This document shows, piece after piece, positions 1-8,621 of a stretch of 64,000 nt of DNA. The notes under the pieces were generated by a model. It made no database searches. It saw only the letters and a program-made list of their open reading frames with translations, and was not told where the DNA came from. The translations under genes were made by a program, and so were the position numbers. This DNA is from a bacterium. GTDB lineage: Bacteria; Cyanobacteriota; Vampirovibrionia; Gastranaerophilales; Gastranaerophilaceae. Positions within the stretch are counted from its first letter, which is position 1. Each line of letters opens with the position of its first letter. Location of the stretch: contig JAFQLC010000003.1 in the NCBI GenBank assembly GCA_017396695.1, positions 1 through 64,000 on the forward strand, written 5' to 3'.

Positions 1-1602
1 GAACATATCAACATAATGACAAAAACCGCCTTAGCACAAGGTATAACCGCTTTTAACCATTACATGGCAATAGGTGGCACAAACATCGAAAACACAAGTT
101 CTGATGAAGTTTACACAAGTTATGATTTCGCTGCACCAATTAGCGAACTAGGCATAATTAAAGATAATTTCAAAAAAGCAAAAGAGATAAACTACTTCCT
201 TGAAAGCTTCAATTTGGCTCAAACCGAGCGCACAGATGACGCGCCAAATGCACCAGATAATTGCAAACATTGGATAAGAGAAGACCTTGAAAATAACTGC
301 AAGTGGCATTTTGTTAGAAACTTAAATTTTGCGCAAACTCGAGTTGCAAATTTTGACTTAAACCCATTTGAAATGAAAATTTTGCCTGAAAACTTAAAAC
401 TTATGGATGCTAAGATTGTATCATCAGGTCTTGAAATTTTTGCTCGATTAAAAAACGACACAAAAGAAACCATATTTTTGATTTCAGACTATAAAAACTC
501 AATGGAAATTAAAGACAAAAACGGAGAAATACATAAAATTTCAGGCGATAAAGAAGATTTTGAAGAGGTTGATTTTGGTTGCACAAAATTTATCTTTGCA
601 AGTCATAAAACTTATTCTAAAGCTTGGAAATTAGGCGAAAAAGTGATTTTTGGTGCAGATTTTATCTATCCAAACGGAAAAATTGCAACAAAAGAAACTT
701 CAGAAATTAAAACTTATACAATAGATGAGGGCTGGAGTTCAAAATGCCTTGAATATACATCCAAACTCACAAAAATCAAATTAACGGATTTCAAAGTTTC
801 ATTTTCTGCACCAGAGCTTGAAGATAACTACGATTATTCAGCTTGGAAAAAAGTTGAACAAAATGAAGACGGCACACTCAAAGACGCTTTTGCACTTGAT
901 GTTTATAGCGAATTTATCTGGTACAAGGGGCGTATTTCAAACAAAGTAAAAGAGATTTCGATTAGCGCAAGGCACATTTTTGCAATTTACATAAACGGCA
1001 AAGAGTTGCTCAACAGAAATAGCTATAAATATGACAATTTAATGCAAATTGACGAACATATTTCAGTTAATGTGCCAAGTGAAATTTTAAGCAAAGAAGA
1101 AAATGAAATTTCAATTCTTGTTCAAAACTTAGGTTTTGACAGAGGTTTTTCAAATAACATTGGTTCACCTCGTGGTCTAATTTATTTCAAAACAGATAAC
1201 GAAGAAAAAATTGAATGGCATATTAGAAACAAAATTTCAAAAGAAATCCGTGAAATTAAAGAAGACCAACCACCATACATTGCGACAATTTCTAAAGATT
1301 TTGAACTAGATGATAACTATTTTAGAGAAGATACTTTTGCGCCACTTGTGCTCGATATGGGAAAAACCCCATTCAGAAGGGCGACCATTTACTTAAATGA
1401 TGTGAAAATTGGAAGATTTATCAGAAGTAACTCTCATCAAACAAAATTCTACCTTCCGCCGGTATTTTTAAAGAAAGACAACAATCTTAAAATTGTGATT
1501 TGGGAAAAAAGTCATAGAATTCAAGATAGCTGGGACTTTAAAAACTACATAAGTAGTGTTATAATAAATATAGAGACCCATAAAATTTATCAACTACATT
1601 AA
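1..1602 (+). CDS. GH35 beta-galactosidase family protein, 3' part (5' end outside window)
   Basis: The frame is open from base 1, so this is the C-terminal part of a larger gene. The first visible residues carry the GH35 signature around the end of the TIM barrel: ALAQG..AFNHYM..GGTN, then TSYDFAAPISELG, which matches the family's TSYDYDAPISE block. The remaining ~480 residues fit the beta-rich jelly-roll domains that follow the barrel in GH35 enzymes. Family role: removal of terminal beta-galactose (or related sugars) from glycans. The catalytic glutamates lie upstream and cannot be checked, so substrate specificity is open. A small gene follows after 12 bp and is probably cotranscribed. Confidence 0.85.
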   Translation, partial: EHINIMTKTALAQGITAFNHYMAIGGTNIENTSSDEVYTSYDFAAPISELGIIKDNFKKAKEINYFLESFNLAQTERTDDAPNAPDNCKHWIREDLENNCKWHFVRNLNFAQTRVANFDLNPFEMKILPENLKLMDAKIVSSGLEIFARLKNDTKETIFLISDYKNSMEIKDKNGEIHKISGDKEDFEEVDFGCTKFIFASHKTYSKAWKLGEKVIFGADFIYPNGKIATKETSEIKTYTIDEGWSSKCLEYTSKLTKIKLTDFKVSFSAPELEDNYDYSAWKKVEQNEDGTLKDAFALDVYSEFIWYKGRISNKVKEISISARHIFAIYINGKELLNRNSYKYDNLMQIDEHISVNVPSEILSKEENEISILVQNLGFDRGFSNNIGSPRGLIYFKTDNEEKIEWHIRNKISKEIREIKEDQPPYIATISKDFELDDNYFREDTFAPLVLDMGKTPFRRATIYLNDVKIGRFIRSNSHQTKFYLPPVFLKKDNNLKIVIWEKSHRIQDSWDFKNYISSVIINIETHKIYQLH

Positions 1603-1614
1603 AAGGAGCATAAT

Positions 1615-1983
1615 ATGGCGGTTTTACCGGATTTCCTTATCAAAAGAATCTACAAAAAAGGTTCTTTAAGATTTGATGCTGGTGCAATTGAATTTGACCT
1701 TAAAAATGTACTTGGCCCTGGGGCAATTTGCGGGTTTGATTATGTTCAAATAAATGGACATAAATTCTCAAAAGAAGTAACTTATTTTATTACCCAAAAT
1801 GTAAAACAACTTGCAAATTGTGTTTCAGAATTAAACCCAATACATTTTAGATTAGGTCAAGAGTGCACATTTAGGCTTGAAGAAGGCATAAATTGCATCA
1901 AAGAAGGCTTGAATCAAATCGAAATTGAACTTTCCAACCCAGAAGCAGGCAAATTAAAAGTTCTTTTTGAAGACAATTTATAA
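1615..1983 (+). CDS. small uncharacterised protein downstream of GH35 gene
   Basis: 122 residues, preceded by a good ribosome binding site (AAGGAG about 7 nt before the ATG) and only 12 bp after the GH35 stop, so the two are probably one operon. The sequence reads like a small mixed alpha/beta domain (MAVLPDFLIKRIYKKGSL at the start, FRLEEGINCIKEGLNQIEI near the end). No signal peptide, membrane segment or catalytic motif is visible. I do not recognise the family with confidence. The context suggests a role linked to glycan use by the upstream enzyme, which is inference only. It ends convergently 1 bp from the secA stop, with no terminator between. Confidence 0.7.
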   Translation: MAVLPDFLIKRIYKKGSLRFDAGAIEFDLKNVLGPGAICGFDYVQINGHKFSKEVTYFITQNVKQLANCVSELNPIHFRLGQECTFRLEEGINCIKEGLNQIEIELSNPEAGKLKVLFEDNL

Positions 1984-1984
1984 T

Positions 1985-4654
1985 TTAGTCATCAATGAGC
2001 GGGATATTTACACTATCGCCAAGCTCGTTGTTCACAATCTGAACGCCAAATCTCGCACGAATTATATGGCGCACTGTTTCAGATTGAATTTCTGACATCA
2101 TTGAATTAAAGAGGTTAAACGCCTCTTTTTTATATTCAATTAATGGGTCTTTTTGGCCATAAGCAACAAGCCCAATGCTATCTTTGAGCATATCGATGCT
2201 ATTTAAGTGCTCTGTCCATTTAGTGTCAATTACGCTCAATAAAACATCTTTTTCAATAGTTCTTAAAATATTATCATTTGAAAAAGCAATTTGCATTTCA
2301 GATTCACTTCCATATCTTTGAACAAGAGAATTGAAATTATTAATTAAACCCAATTCATGTTCTTTATAGCCTTCAAGCGCCCTATCTTGAAGGGTTTTGG
2401 ATAGCTCATGAAATCTTTTATCTTTGATATGTTCAGTAGTAATATCTCGCATAAATGGAAACACGCTATGAATTTCATCCGTCATAAGCTTAATTTCACT
2501 CGGAACATATTCAGCAGGAGACATATCTGGCGAAATATATTGAGACAAGATTTTATCAACTTCTCTTGTTATCATATATAGAATATGGTCATGAACACTC
2601 TCATCCATAAGTACTTCGCGTCTTTGAACGTAGAATTTTTCTCTTTGAACGTTAACTACATCATCATATTCTAAAACGCTTTTTCTTGCGTCAAAATGGT
2701 AGGTTTCAACTTTCTTTTGCGCAGATTGAATTTGGCGAGTAATAAGCGGATTTTCAATCGCCATATTGTCTTCAACGTTCATCATGTTCATTAGGTGGAT
2801 AATCTTATCACCACCAAAAATTCTCATTAAATCATCTTCCAGCGACAAGAAAAATCTTGTTGAACCAGGGTCACCTTGGCGAGCAGCACGACCTCTAAGC
2901 TGGTTATCAATTCTTCGAGATTCGTGACGTTCTGTGCCAATTACATGTAACCCACCAAGCTCAACAACTTTAGCATGTTCGATTTCCGTTATTTCACGAG
3001 CCCTGCGGAGCGCCGTTTCTTTTTGTTCTTGATAATTTTTAGAATTTTCTGGTGTAATTCCTTTTTCGTCCAAATCTTGTTTTGCAAGATATTCAGGGTT
3101 TCCGCCAAGTAAAATATCAGTCCCACGACCCGCCATGTTGGTTGCAATCGTAACTGCGCCCAAACGGCCAGCTTGCGCAATAATATAAGCTTCTTTTTCA
3201 TGATGTTTAGCGTTTAGCACATTGTGTGGAATTTTTCTTTTCTTTAAAAGAGAGGATAAAAATTCAGATTTATCAATTGAAACAGTGCCAACAAGCACAG
3301 GGCGACCTATTTTATGCATTTGTTCTATTTCATTTACAACATTGTTGTATTTTTCAATTTGAGTTTTATAGATAACATCGGAGAAATTTTTTCTAATGTC
3401 AGGCTTATTTGTTGGAATTTGGGTTACAGGAAGGTTATAAATCTTGCCAAATTCTGCTTCTTCTGTCATTGCAGTACCTGTCATGCCAGAGAGTTTTGGA
3501 TATAATCTGAATAAGTTTTGGAAAGTGATGCTAGCAAGGGTTTGAGTTTCATCTTGAATTTTTACACCTTCTTTTGCTTCAACCGCTTGGTGCAAACCTT
3601 CAGACCAGCGTCTGCCTTCCATTAAGCGCCCTGTAAACTCATCAACAATAACCACTTCTTCACCACGAACAACATAGTCAGTGTCTTTAATATAAAGCTC
3701 TTTTGCCTTCAAGGCTTGTAAGAGATGATGAGCATATTGAGTTTGAATATCGAACAATTCTTGAACATTTAAAAGCTCTTGAGCTTTATCAATACCATCT
3801 TCAGTCAAAATTACATTCTTATTCTTTTCATCAACCTCATAATCTTTATTTTTTTCAAGCTGAGGAGCAATTTTTGCCATAAGCTTATATGTTTCTGCTG
3901 ATTTTTCAAGCCTGCCTGAAATAATAAGAGGAGTTCTAGCCTCATCAATCAAAATTGAGTCCACTTCGTCTATAATTGCGTAGTTTACAGGTCTTTGAAC
4001 GCAATTTTCAAGAGATTGCGACATATTATCTCTCAAATAATCAAAACCAAATTCATTATTTGTTCCGTATGTAATATCTGCATTATAGGCTATTTTTTTA
4101 AGCTCAACTTCATCGCCCGATGCACGAGTTGAAGAAAGCACAACACCAACAGTGAGCCCTAGAAATTCGAAAATTTTACCCATCCAGTTTTTATCACGTT
4201 CTGCGAGATAATCGTTAACCGTGATAATGTGCACACCTTTACCAGTAAGCGCATTTAAGTATGCAGGAAGTGTTGCAACGAGGGTTTTGCCTTCACCTGT
4301 TCTCATTTCAGCAATATGACCTTCATGCAAGAAAATGCCCCCAATTAACTGAACATCAAAATGGCGCATGTTAAGAACACGTTTTCCAACCTCACGAACA
4401 GTTGCAAATGCTTCAGGAAGAATTAAATCTAGCGCTCGTTTTTCAAGTTCTCTATCTTTTTTTGGGTCAGATGAAGTTTCACGACTTGCCAAAAACTCTT
4501 TAAATTTAGCGGTTTGCGCCTTTAATTCATCATCTGTCATTGCAGATATTTCAGGCTCAAGCTGGTTAATTCTATCAACAATTGGCATAATTTTAGAGAT
4601 TTTTCTCTCTGCAGGGTCTTTAAATATAAATTTTAAAATATCAACTAATGTCAT
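1985..4654 (-). CDS. secA: preprotein translocase ATPase SecA
   Basis: SecA is the motor that pushes unfolded preproteins through SecYEG. Diagnostic motifs are all present: Walker A region MRTGEGKTLVATLPAYL, DEVDSILIDEARTPLIIS, the GTDILLGG and SRRIDNQLRGRAARQGDPG helicase motifs, and the scaffold/IRA region near the C-terminus. I place the start at MTLVDILKF: a GAGG Shine-Dalgarno lies 6 nt upstream, and the longer open frame adds residues unlike SecA. The protein is 889 residues and ends in IPLIDD, so it lacks the short C-terminal cysteine-rich zinc/SecB-binding tail found in many SecAs. That absence occurs naturally in some lineages. Confidence 0.97.
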   Translation of the reverse strand: MTLVDILKFIFKDPAERKISKIMPIVDRINQLEPEISAMTDDELKAQTAKFKEFLASRETSSDPKKDRELEKRALDLILPEAFATVREVGKRVLNMRHFDVQLIGGIFLHEGHIAEMRTGEGKTLVATLPAYLNALTGKGVHIITVNDYLAERDKNWMGKIFEFLGLTVGVVLSSTRASGDEVELKKIAYNADITYGTNNEFGFDYLRDNMSQSLENCVQRPVNYAIIDEVDSILIDEARTPLIISGRLEKSAETYKLMAKIAPQLEKNKDYEVDEKNKNVILTEDGIDKAQELLNVQELFDIQTQYAHHLLQALKAKELYIKDTDYVVRGEEVVIVDEFTGRLMEGRRWSEGLHQAVEAKEGVKIQDETQTLASITFQNLFRLYPKLSGMTGTAMTEEAEFGKIYNLPVTQIPTNKPDIRKNFSDVIYKTQIEKYNNVVNEIEQMHKIGRPVLVGTVSIDKSEFLSSLLKKRKIPHNVLNAKHHEKEAYIIAQAGRLGAVTIATNMAGRGTDILLGGNPEYLAKQDLDEKGITPENSKNYQEQKETALRRAREITEIEHAKVVELGGLHVIGTERHESRRIDNQLRGRAARQGDPGSTRFFLSLEDDLMRIFGGDKIIHLMNMMNVEDNMAIENPLITRQIQSAQKKVETYHFDARKSVLEYDDVVNVQREKFYVQRREVLMDESVHDHILYMITREVDKILSQYISPDMSPAEYVPSEIKLMTDEIHSVFPFMRDITTEHIKDKRFHELSKTLQDRALEGYKEHELGLINNFNSLVQRYGSESEMQIAFSNDNILRTIEKDVLLSVIDTKWTEHLNSIDMLKDSIGLVAYGQKDPLIEYKKEAFNLFNSMMSEIQSETVRHIIRARFGVQIVNNELGDSVNIPLIDD

Positions 4655-4728
4655 ATAAAACCTCATTCTCCTTATCTGAATTTTAGCACAAAAAAAGAAT
4701 TTGGCATTATTCTTAACGATAATCATAA

Positions 4729-4756
4729 TTGAAATTTAAAGGCGGTATTGTATAAT
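4729..4756 (+). promoter_or_regulatory. sigma-70-type promoter, start codon 6 nt after the -10
   Basis: TTGAAA at 4729-4734, 16 bp spacer, perfect TATAAT at 4751-4756. The expected transcription start falls on or next to the ATG at 4763, so the mRNA is predicted to be leaderless. Confidence 0.6.
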
Positions 4757-4762
4757 TGAATC

Positions 4763-5188
4763 ATGGCAATGAAAGATATTTCGACAATTAAAAAGAAGAG
4801 TTTGAAAGAAGAAACTGTTGATAAACAAAAATCTAGAAGAACTCAATGGAAGTTTTATCATTCTTTCTTTACATGTGTTTTAATTGGTTGCGTTGCACAA
4901 CTCGCTGCAAGCGCTGGGATTAACTTAGCAAAAACCGTTAGTCATAAATCAAAAATTATGATATCTAAAAAGCTTAGAGATGAAGCAAAAAAAGAAAATG
5001 ACAAGTTAAAAAAAGAATTAAAAGAGTTTAATTCTCAAAATAAAGCAGAAGCAATTGCAAGGAATAAATTCAAAATGGTTGGAAAAGATGAATATCTTAT
5101 CATATACAAAGAAGAAGCTCCGCAAACTGAAACACCACAAGGCTTTAAAGAAAGGTTTTTGGCAAAATATTCAGACATTTTAAAGTAA
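4763..5188 (+). CDS. FtsB/DivIC-like septum formation initiator
   Basis: 141 residues with the layout of the bitopic FtsB/FtsL/DivIC division proteins: a basic cytoplasmic N-terminus, one membrane helix at about residues 32-55, a Lys/Glu-rich coiled coil (about 62-100) and then a short conserved block (EAIARNKFKMVGKDEYLIIY) resembling the 'AR..L.MV..gE' motif of that family. The predicted role is structural, in the divisome on the outer face of the inner membrane, linking septal synthesis to FtsZ. It diverges from secA. Which paralogue (FtsB, DivIC or FtsL) cannot be decided. No Shine-Dalgarno is visible. A second ATG two codons in is an alternative start. Confidence 0.72.
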   Translation: MAMKDISTIKKKSLKEETVDKQKSRRTQWKFYHSFFTCVLIGCVAQLAASAGINLAKTVSHKSKIMISKKLRDEAKKENDKLKKELKEFNSQNKAEAIARNKFKMVGKDEYLIIYKEEAPQTETPQGFKERFLAKYSDILK

Positions 5189-5203
5189 GAAAATAATTAA
5201 AAC

Positions 5204-5232
5204 TTGAAAAAAAAATTTAAGTGTTGTATAAC
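5204..5232 (+). promoter_or_regulatory. promoter of tRNA-Gly
   Basis: TTGAAA (5204-5209), 17 bp spacer, TATAAC (5227-5232), 11 bp before the mature tRNA-Gly start. Confidence 0.65.
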
Positions 5233-5243
5233 AAATAACAGTT

Positions 5244-5316
5244 GCGGGAGTAACTCAATTGGTAGAGTACCTGCCTTCCAAGCAGGCTGTCGCGAGTTCG
5301 AACCTCGTCTCCCGCT
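5244..5316 (+). tRNA. tRNA-Gly (anticodon TCC)
   Basis: 73-nt cloverleaf: acceptor GCGGGAG pairs with CTCCCGC. The anticodon stem CCTGC/GCAGG closes the loop CTTCCAA, giving anticodon TCC, and the T arm contains GTTCGAA. The discriminator base is T, and CCA is not encoded. It has its own promoter and is followed after 42 bp by the initiator tRNA gene. Confidence 0.95.
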
Positions 5317-5320
5317 AATC

Positions 5321-5351
5321 TTGAAAAAAAAATATTTTTTGATATTATAAT
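5321..5351 (+). promoter_or_regulatory. promoter of initiator tRNA
   Basis: TTGAAA at 5321-5326 and TATAAT at 5346-5351 with a 19-bp spacer (or TATTAT at 5343-5348 with 16 bp). It lies 7 bp before the tRNA. The same TTGAAA plus poly-A arrangement precedes the tRNA-Gly gene. Confidence 0.55.
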
Positions 5352-5358
5352 CATGTAC

Positions 5359-5415
<57 letters not shown>

Positions 5416-5435
<20 letters not shown>

Positions 5436-5462
5436 TTTTAAACCACCCAAAAGGGTGGTTTT
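5416..5462 (+). repeat. 47-bp direct repeat, copy 1 (tRNA-fMet 3' end plus terminator)
   Basis: This stretch covers the last 20 nt of the initiator tRNA (with CCA), the TTTTA linker and the terminator hairpin. It is identical base for base to 5582-5628. The base before each copy differs (C versus A). Confidence 0.95.
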
Positions 5463-5465
5463 TTA
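5441..5465 (+). terminator. intrinsic terminator of tRNA-fMet
   Basis: AACCACCC, AAAA loop, GGGTGGTT, then a run of T: an 8-bp stem followed by a T tract, directly after the tRNA. Confidence 0.9.
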
Positions 5466-5581
5466 ATTAGAGAGGCATACTTATACGGGCTCACAAGGCT
5501 TATTCTTCGCCTGTTCGCTTTGCACCGATTAGGTACAAGTTCGCACAAATCGAGCAAAAGCTCTCTTTGGCTCATTTTGCA
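5466..5581 (+). other. tRNA-associated cassette between the two 47-bp repeats
   Basis: About 116 bp with no credible reading frame. It holds small inverted repeats: AGGC...GCCT around 5497-5512, GAGCAAAAGCTC around 5552-5563, and ATTTTGCAAAAT at its right edge. The left arm GAGGCA (5472-5477) is complementary to TGCCTC (5588-5593) within the truncated tRNA copy, so cassette plus tRNA fragment could fold as a closed RNA. A similar arrangement follows tRNA-Leu at 32.6-32.8 kb. Integration scar, decayed tRNA duplication and structured RNA are all possible. Confidence 0.5.
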
Positions 5582-5628
5582 AAATCCTGCCTCCGCAACC
5601 ATTTTAAACCACCCAAAAGGGTGGTTTT
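5582..5628 (+). repeat. 47-bp direct repeat, copy 2 (truncated tRNA-fMet end plus terminator)
   Basis: Exact copy of 5416-5462. It holds only the 3' 20 nt of the tRNA, so it cannot encode a functional initiator tRNA. The duplicated hairpin lies at 5607-5628 and keeps its T tract. From here to the next gene (5629-5718) there is only AT-rich spacer and the ribosome binding site of the next gene. Confidence 0.95.
5607..5628 (+). terminator. duplicated intrinsic terminator
   Basis: Second copy of the AACCACCC-AAAA-GGGTGGTT hairpin, followed by TT and then A. It would end any transcript made from the cassette. Confidence 0.8.
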
Positions 5629-5718
5629 ATCAAGTAAATACTCACAAAAGCAAGATTAAAATAGTGTGTATATTATTAAAAAATAATATGATAGAATAAA
5701 ACAAAAAGGATATCCCTG

Positions 5719-6474
5719 ATGAAAAATACAGCTAAATGCGCAAATTGCAATTCTACACTAAAAGAAAATACATATTTTTGCCCCTATTGCAATAATATTA
5801 ACGAACACAATCTGCCACGAATAAAATACAATAGTAGTTTATTTGACATAATTTCCGAAAAGTTCATCATGGACAATTTTGTAAATATTTCATGGGCACT
5901 AAAAAACGAAGCAAATAAAATTGAAAGCAAATACAAAACAGCACATGGGGTACTAGAAACAGAAATCATGATTCTGGCATTCTTTATGTATAAAACCTTA
6001 TTTGAAATATTTGAAGACCGAACACAAATTGAGGACAAATCCTTTTTCACGTTTTGCAAAAAATCATTTATAGACTTAATTAAAGATTATTCAAGAATTA
6101 AAGTAAGCGAACTGATTGATATAAATTCTTTCGAAATAAATATCGTCTTTAATACTCGCTTAAAATATTATAAAAAAATATTAAAGAAATTTGCAGAGAA
6201 AAAATTTAACTTTGAAACAGATGGGAAAGTAACACTAATCAAGCTAGCTTCAAGTGTATTTCACGTTATTAAAGCCGATGAAATAGCGTTAGAAAAAAGA
6301 GCAAAGCCATTCGCAAACGAAGATGAAATTCAAAAAAGTGAAATTTATACAAGGCAAAATAATTATAAAACATATGGAAATCTTGATGAAATTCAAGAAA
6401 CAGACTTGCCATTACTAAACTTTATTGTTAATCTTTGCAATAATTTTGTCCTATATTTACTTGGCACTGCATAA
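5719..6474 (+). CDS. zinc-ribbon protein, possibly 5' half of an interrupted gene
   Basis: 251 residues. The N-terminus is a zinc ribbon with Cys7, Cys10, Cys22 and Cys25 (CANC...CPYC). The rest is charged and mostly helical, with no recognised enzyme motif. The frame stops at TAA 6472-6474, but the same frame stays open across the 57 bases after it and runs straight into the next coding region. The 19 intervening codons read as a basic helix (KIKEKRDKREKALQQC). That suggests one original protein: zinc ribbon, helical domain, linker, membrane helix and outer domain. RBS AAAAAGGA precedes the ATG. Function unknown. Confidence 0.7.
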   Translation: MKNTAKCANCNSTLKENTYFCPYCNNINEHNLPRIKYNSSLFDIISEKFIMDNFVNISWALKNEANKIESKYKTAHGVLETEIMILAFFMYKTLFEIFEDRTQIEDKSFFTFCKKSFIDLIKDYSRIKVSELIDINSFEINIVFNTRLKYYKKILKKFAEKKFNFETDGKVTLIKLASSVFHVIKADEIALEKRAKPFANEDEIQKSEIYTRQNNYKTYGNLDEIQETDLPLLNFIVNLCNNFVLYLLGTA

Positions 6475-6534
6475 GATATTTCGCATAAAATTAAAGAAAA
6501 AAGAGATAAAAGAGAAAAGGCATTACAACAATGT

Positions 6535-7419
6535 ATGGCAAACAAATACCAAGAAATATCAATTTCTCCAGAAGAACTAGCGAGATTGGCAAACGACTCA
6601 AGCAAAATAACAGATAGCGTCGATGATGAGGATTGTACAAGTAATACGGACAAAGCAGAAAATAAGGAATTAAAAAACAAAGATGACTCAACAAGTATCC
6701 ATATAATAATTTCAAGCATTATCATATTAATCGTTTTTCTTTCAACGCTTTTCTTCTGGGAAGAACCAAATAAAAGCACATCGACAAATAACTACACACT
6801 TCAAACAAAATTAAATACCAATAGCGAAAATAAAAATTTTACAAACGAAGATACAAATAAAGATGAGACAAATAATAACAATTCTACAAATGACACTGAT
6901 GTGAATAATATTGGCAACATAAATGCCGCAGATACCGAAAAAATAATAAAATTGGAACATTTTGTTCATAATCACAACAAAAGCAACGAGAAAAGTGATG
7001 AACGCCAATTGGCGCTTGTAGAATATTACGCATATCTATATGGGTTTATGAATTTAGATACAGATGCCTTAACAAATTATTGCCATATAAATGGCACCGT
7101 TCCTAGAGAATACATATACAAATTCAAGACAAAGTTTTCAGAAATCCCGATTATTCAAATCAAAATATTAAAGCAATTATCAACAAACAAATTCATAATG
7201 CTCGAGAATACGAAAAAAGAAATAGAAGATTCATGGCAAAAAAGACATGAGGAAATTTTTAACGAATTCAATAAAGCACATTACGAGATTCATGGCAATT
7301 ATGCTACAAAAGAAGATTATTGCAGCCAATATAACAAATTAGCAGACAAAGTATTAGAAATAAAAATGGAAAATTACAATAATGCAAAGTCAGTTTTTTC
7401 ATATTTAAATATAAATTAA
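6535..7419 (+). CDS. membrane-anchored protein, possibly 3' half of the interrupted gene
   Basis: 294 residues: an acidic cytoplasmic N-terminus, one strong membrane helix (about residues 62-77, IIISSIIILIVFLST), an Asn/Thr/Asp-rich linker (about 80-135) and a helical C-terminal domain presumably outside the membrane. It begins in the same frame as the zinc-ribbon gene, 60 nt after that gene's stop. The only Shine-Dalgarno-like sequence (AAAAGG) sits 10 or more nt before the ATG, so independent initiation looks weak. Zinc ribbon plus single helix plus outer domain is a common bacterial architecture. Function unknown. Confidence 0.6.
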   Translation: MANKYQEISISPEELARLANDSSKITDSVDDEDCTSNTDKAENKELKNKDDSTSIHIIISSIIILIVFLSTLFFWEEPNKSTSTNNYTLQTKLNTNSENKNFTNEDTNKDETNNNNSTNDTDVNNIGNINAADTEKIIKLEHFVHNHNKSNEKSDERQLALVEYYAYLYGFMNLDTDALTNYCHINGTVPREYIYKFKTKFSEIPIIQIKILKQLSTNKFIMLENTKKEIEDSWQKRHEEIFNEFNKAHYEIHGNYATKEDYCSQYNKLADKVLEIKMENYNNAKSVFSYLNIN

Positions 7420-7470
7420 GGAGCAAATAGAAAAATTGGCACAGGCGGTTTATTTGGGTTAGTTACAAAT

Positions 7471-7499
7471 TTGTCATAACCACATTTTCATACTAAAAT
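7471..7499 (+). promoter_or_regulatory. promoter of the 7.5-10.5 kb glycan gene cluster
   Basis: TTGTCA (7471-7476), 17 bp, TAAAAT (7494-7499). An AAGGTGG ribosome binding site and the ATG at 7518 follow. Confidence 0.5.
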
Positions 7500-7517
7500 A
7501 AAGAAAAAAGGTGGTTT

Positions 7518-8621
7518 ATGAGGAAAAAACTAGCGTTAATATTAATTTCTCTTGATGAATGTTTTACGAAGAAAGGTTTTTCAGGTGGCGGGCACAAAGT
7601 AACAAAAAACCTAGTTGAGCAACTTGTAAAATCAGAAAAATTCGAGATAGATATTTACTGCAAAAAAGGAACTACTTGGAATAACACAGTTAGCGGAATC
7701 AATTCAATCACTGTTTTTAACTCAAAACACTTCAAAAAAGATTTAGAAGCTTGTTTAGAGCAAAAAGCATACGATTACATTTTATCAAGCGATGTACTTC
7801 TTCCTTTTGCTAATAATCTACTACATTCAAACTCATCAAGATATAAATCAAAAAAATGCAAAAGCCCTTTGATGAGCAAGGTATTGAGAATATATAACCA
7901 CAGAAAAATAAGAAACCAAGAAAAAAATATTTCATACGACAAATCAACTTTTACAGTATCTGAAAGTTTGAAAGAAGATTATGTTGAAAACCTAAAACTT
8001 AACCCTGATAAAGTTTTTGTTACAATACCTGCAACAGATGACGTTCAAGCATTTGTTGAACCAGAAAAAAAAGACTATTTCACACTTGGCGCTATTGCTG
8101 GCGGTGGCTTAAACAAAGGTGGCTACTTGTTATTATACGCAATGTCAAAACTTCCAAAATCAAGCAAAATTAAAGCAAGAATAATATTTCCAAAAATTAA
8201 AAAAGCTGGGTTTTTTAAACTTTTAATAAAACTATTAAAACTTGAAGATAGAATTGAATTGCTTCCAAAGCAAGCAGATATGAATGAATATTATAAAACC
8301 ATTGATTGCTATGTTCTGCCTTCTCTAAACGAAGCTTTTGGGCTTGTTGTAACAGAAGCTGCAGCAAACAGTAAGCCAAGCATTGTAAGCTCCACAACTG
8401 GGGTTAGAGAGCTAATTAAAGATAATAAAAATGGTTTTATATTCAAAAGAGAAATAGATAAAATTGAAAACTTAACAAATAAAATTATCGAAGTATCAGA
8501 TTTATTTTTATACAATCACGAAGAATATGTAAACATTGCAAAATGCGCACATGAAATTGCAGAAAGCCTTAGCTGGAAACAATTTGGCGATGTTATTATA
8601 GAAAATATGGTAGCAGAATGA
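7518..8621 (+). CDS. GT4-type glycosyltransferase
   Basis: 367 residues with the two-domain GT-B layout. The C-terminal half holds the recognisable parts: a Gly-rich stretch (AIAGGGLNKGG) where GT4 enzymes bind the donor phosphate, DRIELLPKQADMNEYY, and the donor-sugar motif DCYVLPSLNEAFGLVVTEAAA (E-x7-E type), followed by STTGVRELI. Family role: transfer of a sugar from a nucleotide-sugar donor to an envelope glycan or lipid acceptor, in the cytoplasm or at the inner membrane. It overlaps the PIG-L gene by 4 nt (ATGA) and starts a three-gene cluster. Donor and acceptor cannot be predicted. Confidence 0.88.
   Translation: MRKKLALILISLDECFTKKGFSGGGHKVTKNLVEQLVKSEKFEIDIYCKKGTTWNNTVSGINSITVFNSKHFKKDLEACLEQKAYDYILSSDVLLPFANNLLHSNSSRYKSKKCKSPLMSKVLRIYNHRKIRNQEKNISYDKSTFTVSESLKEDYVENLKLNPDKVFVTIPATDDVQAFVEPEKKDYFTLGAIAGGGLNKGGYLLLYAMSKLPKSSKIKARIIFPKIKKAGFFKLLIKLLKLEDRIELLPKQADMNEYYKTIDCYVLPSLNEAFGLVVTEAAANSKPSIVSSTTGVRELIKDNKNGFIFKREIDKIENLTNKIIEVSDLFLYNHEEYVNIAKCAHEIAESLSWKQFGDVIIENMVAE

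Noticed and set aside
1985-4654. SecA missing its C-terminal zinc tail as a truncation
   Set aside because: The core is complete, and tail-less SecAs are natural in several lineages.
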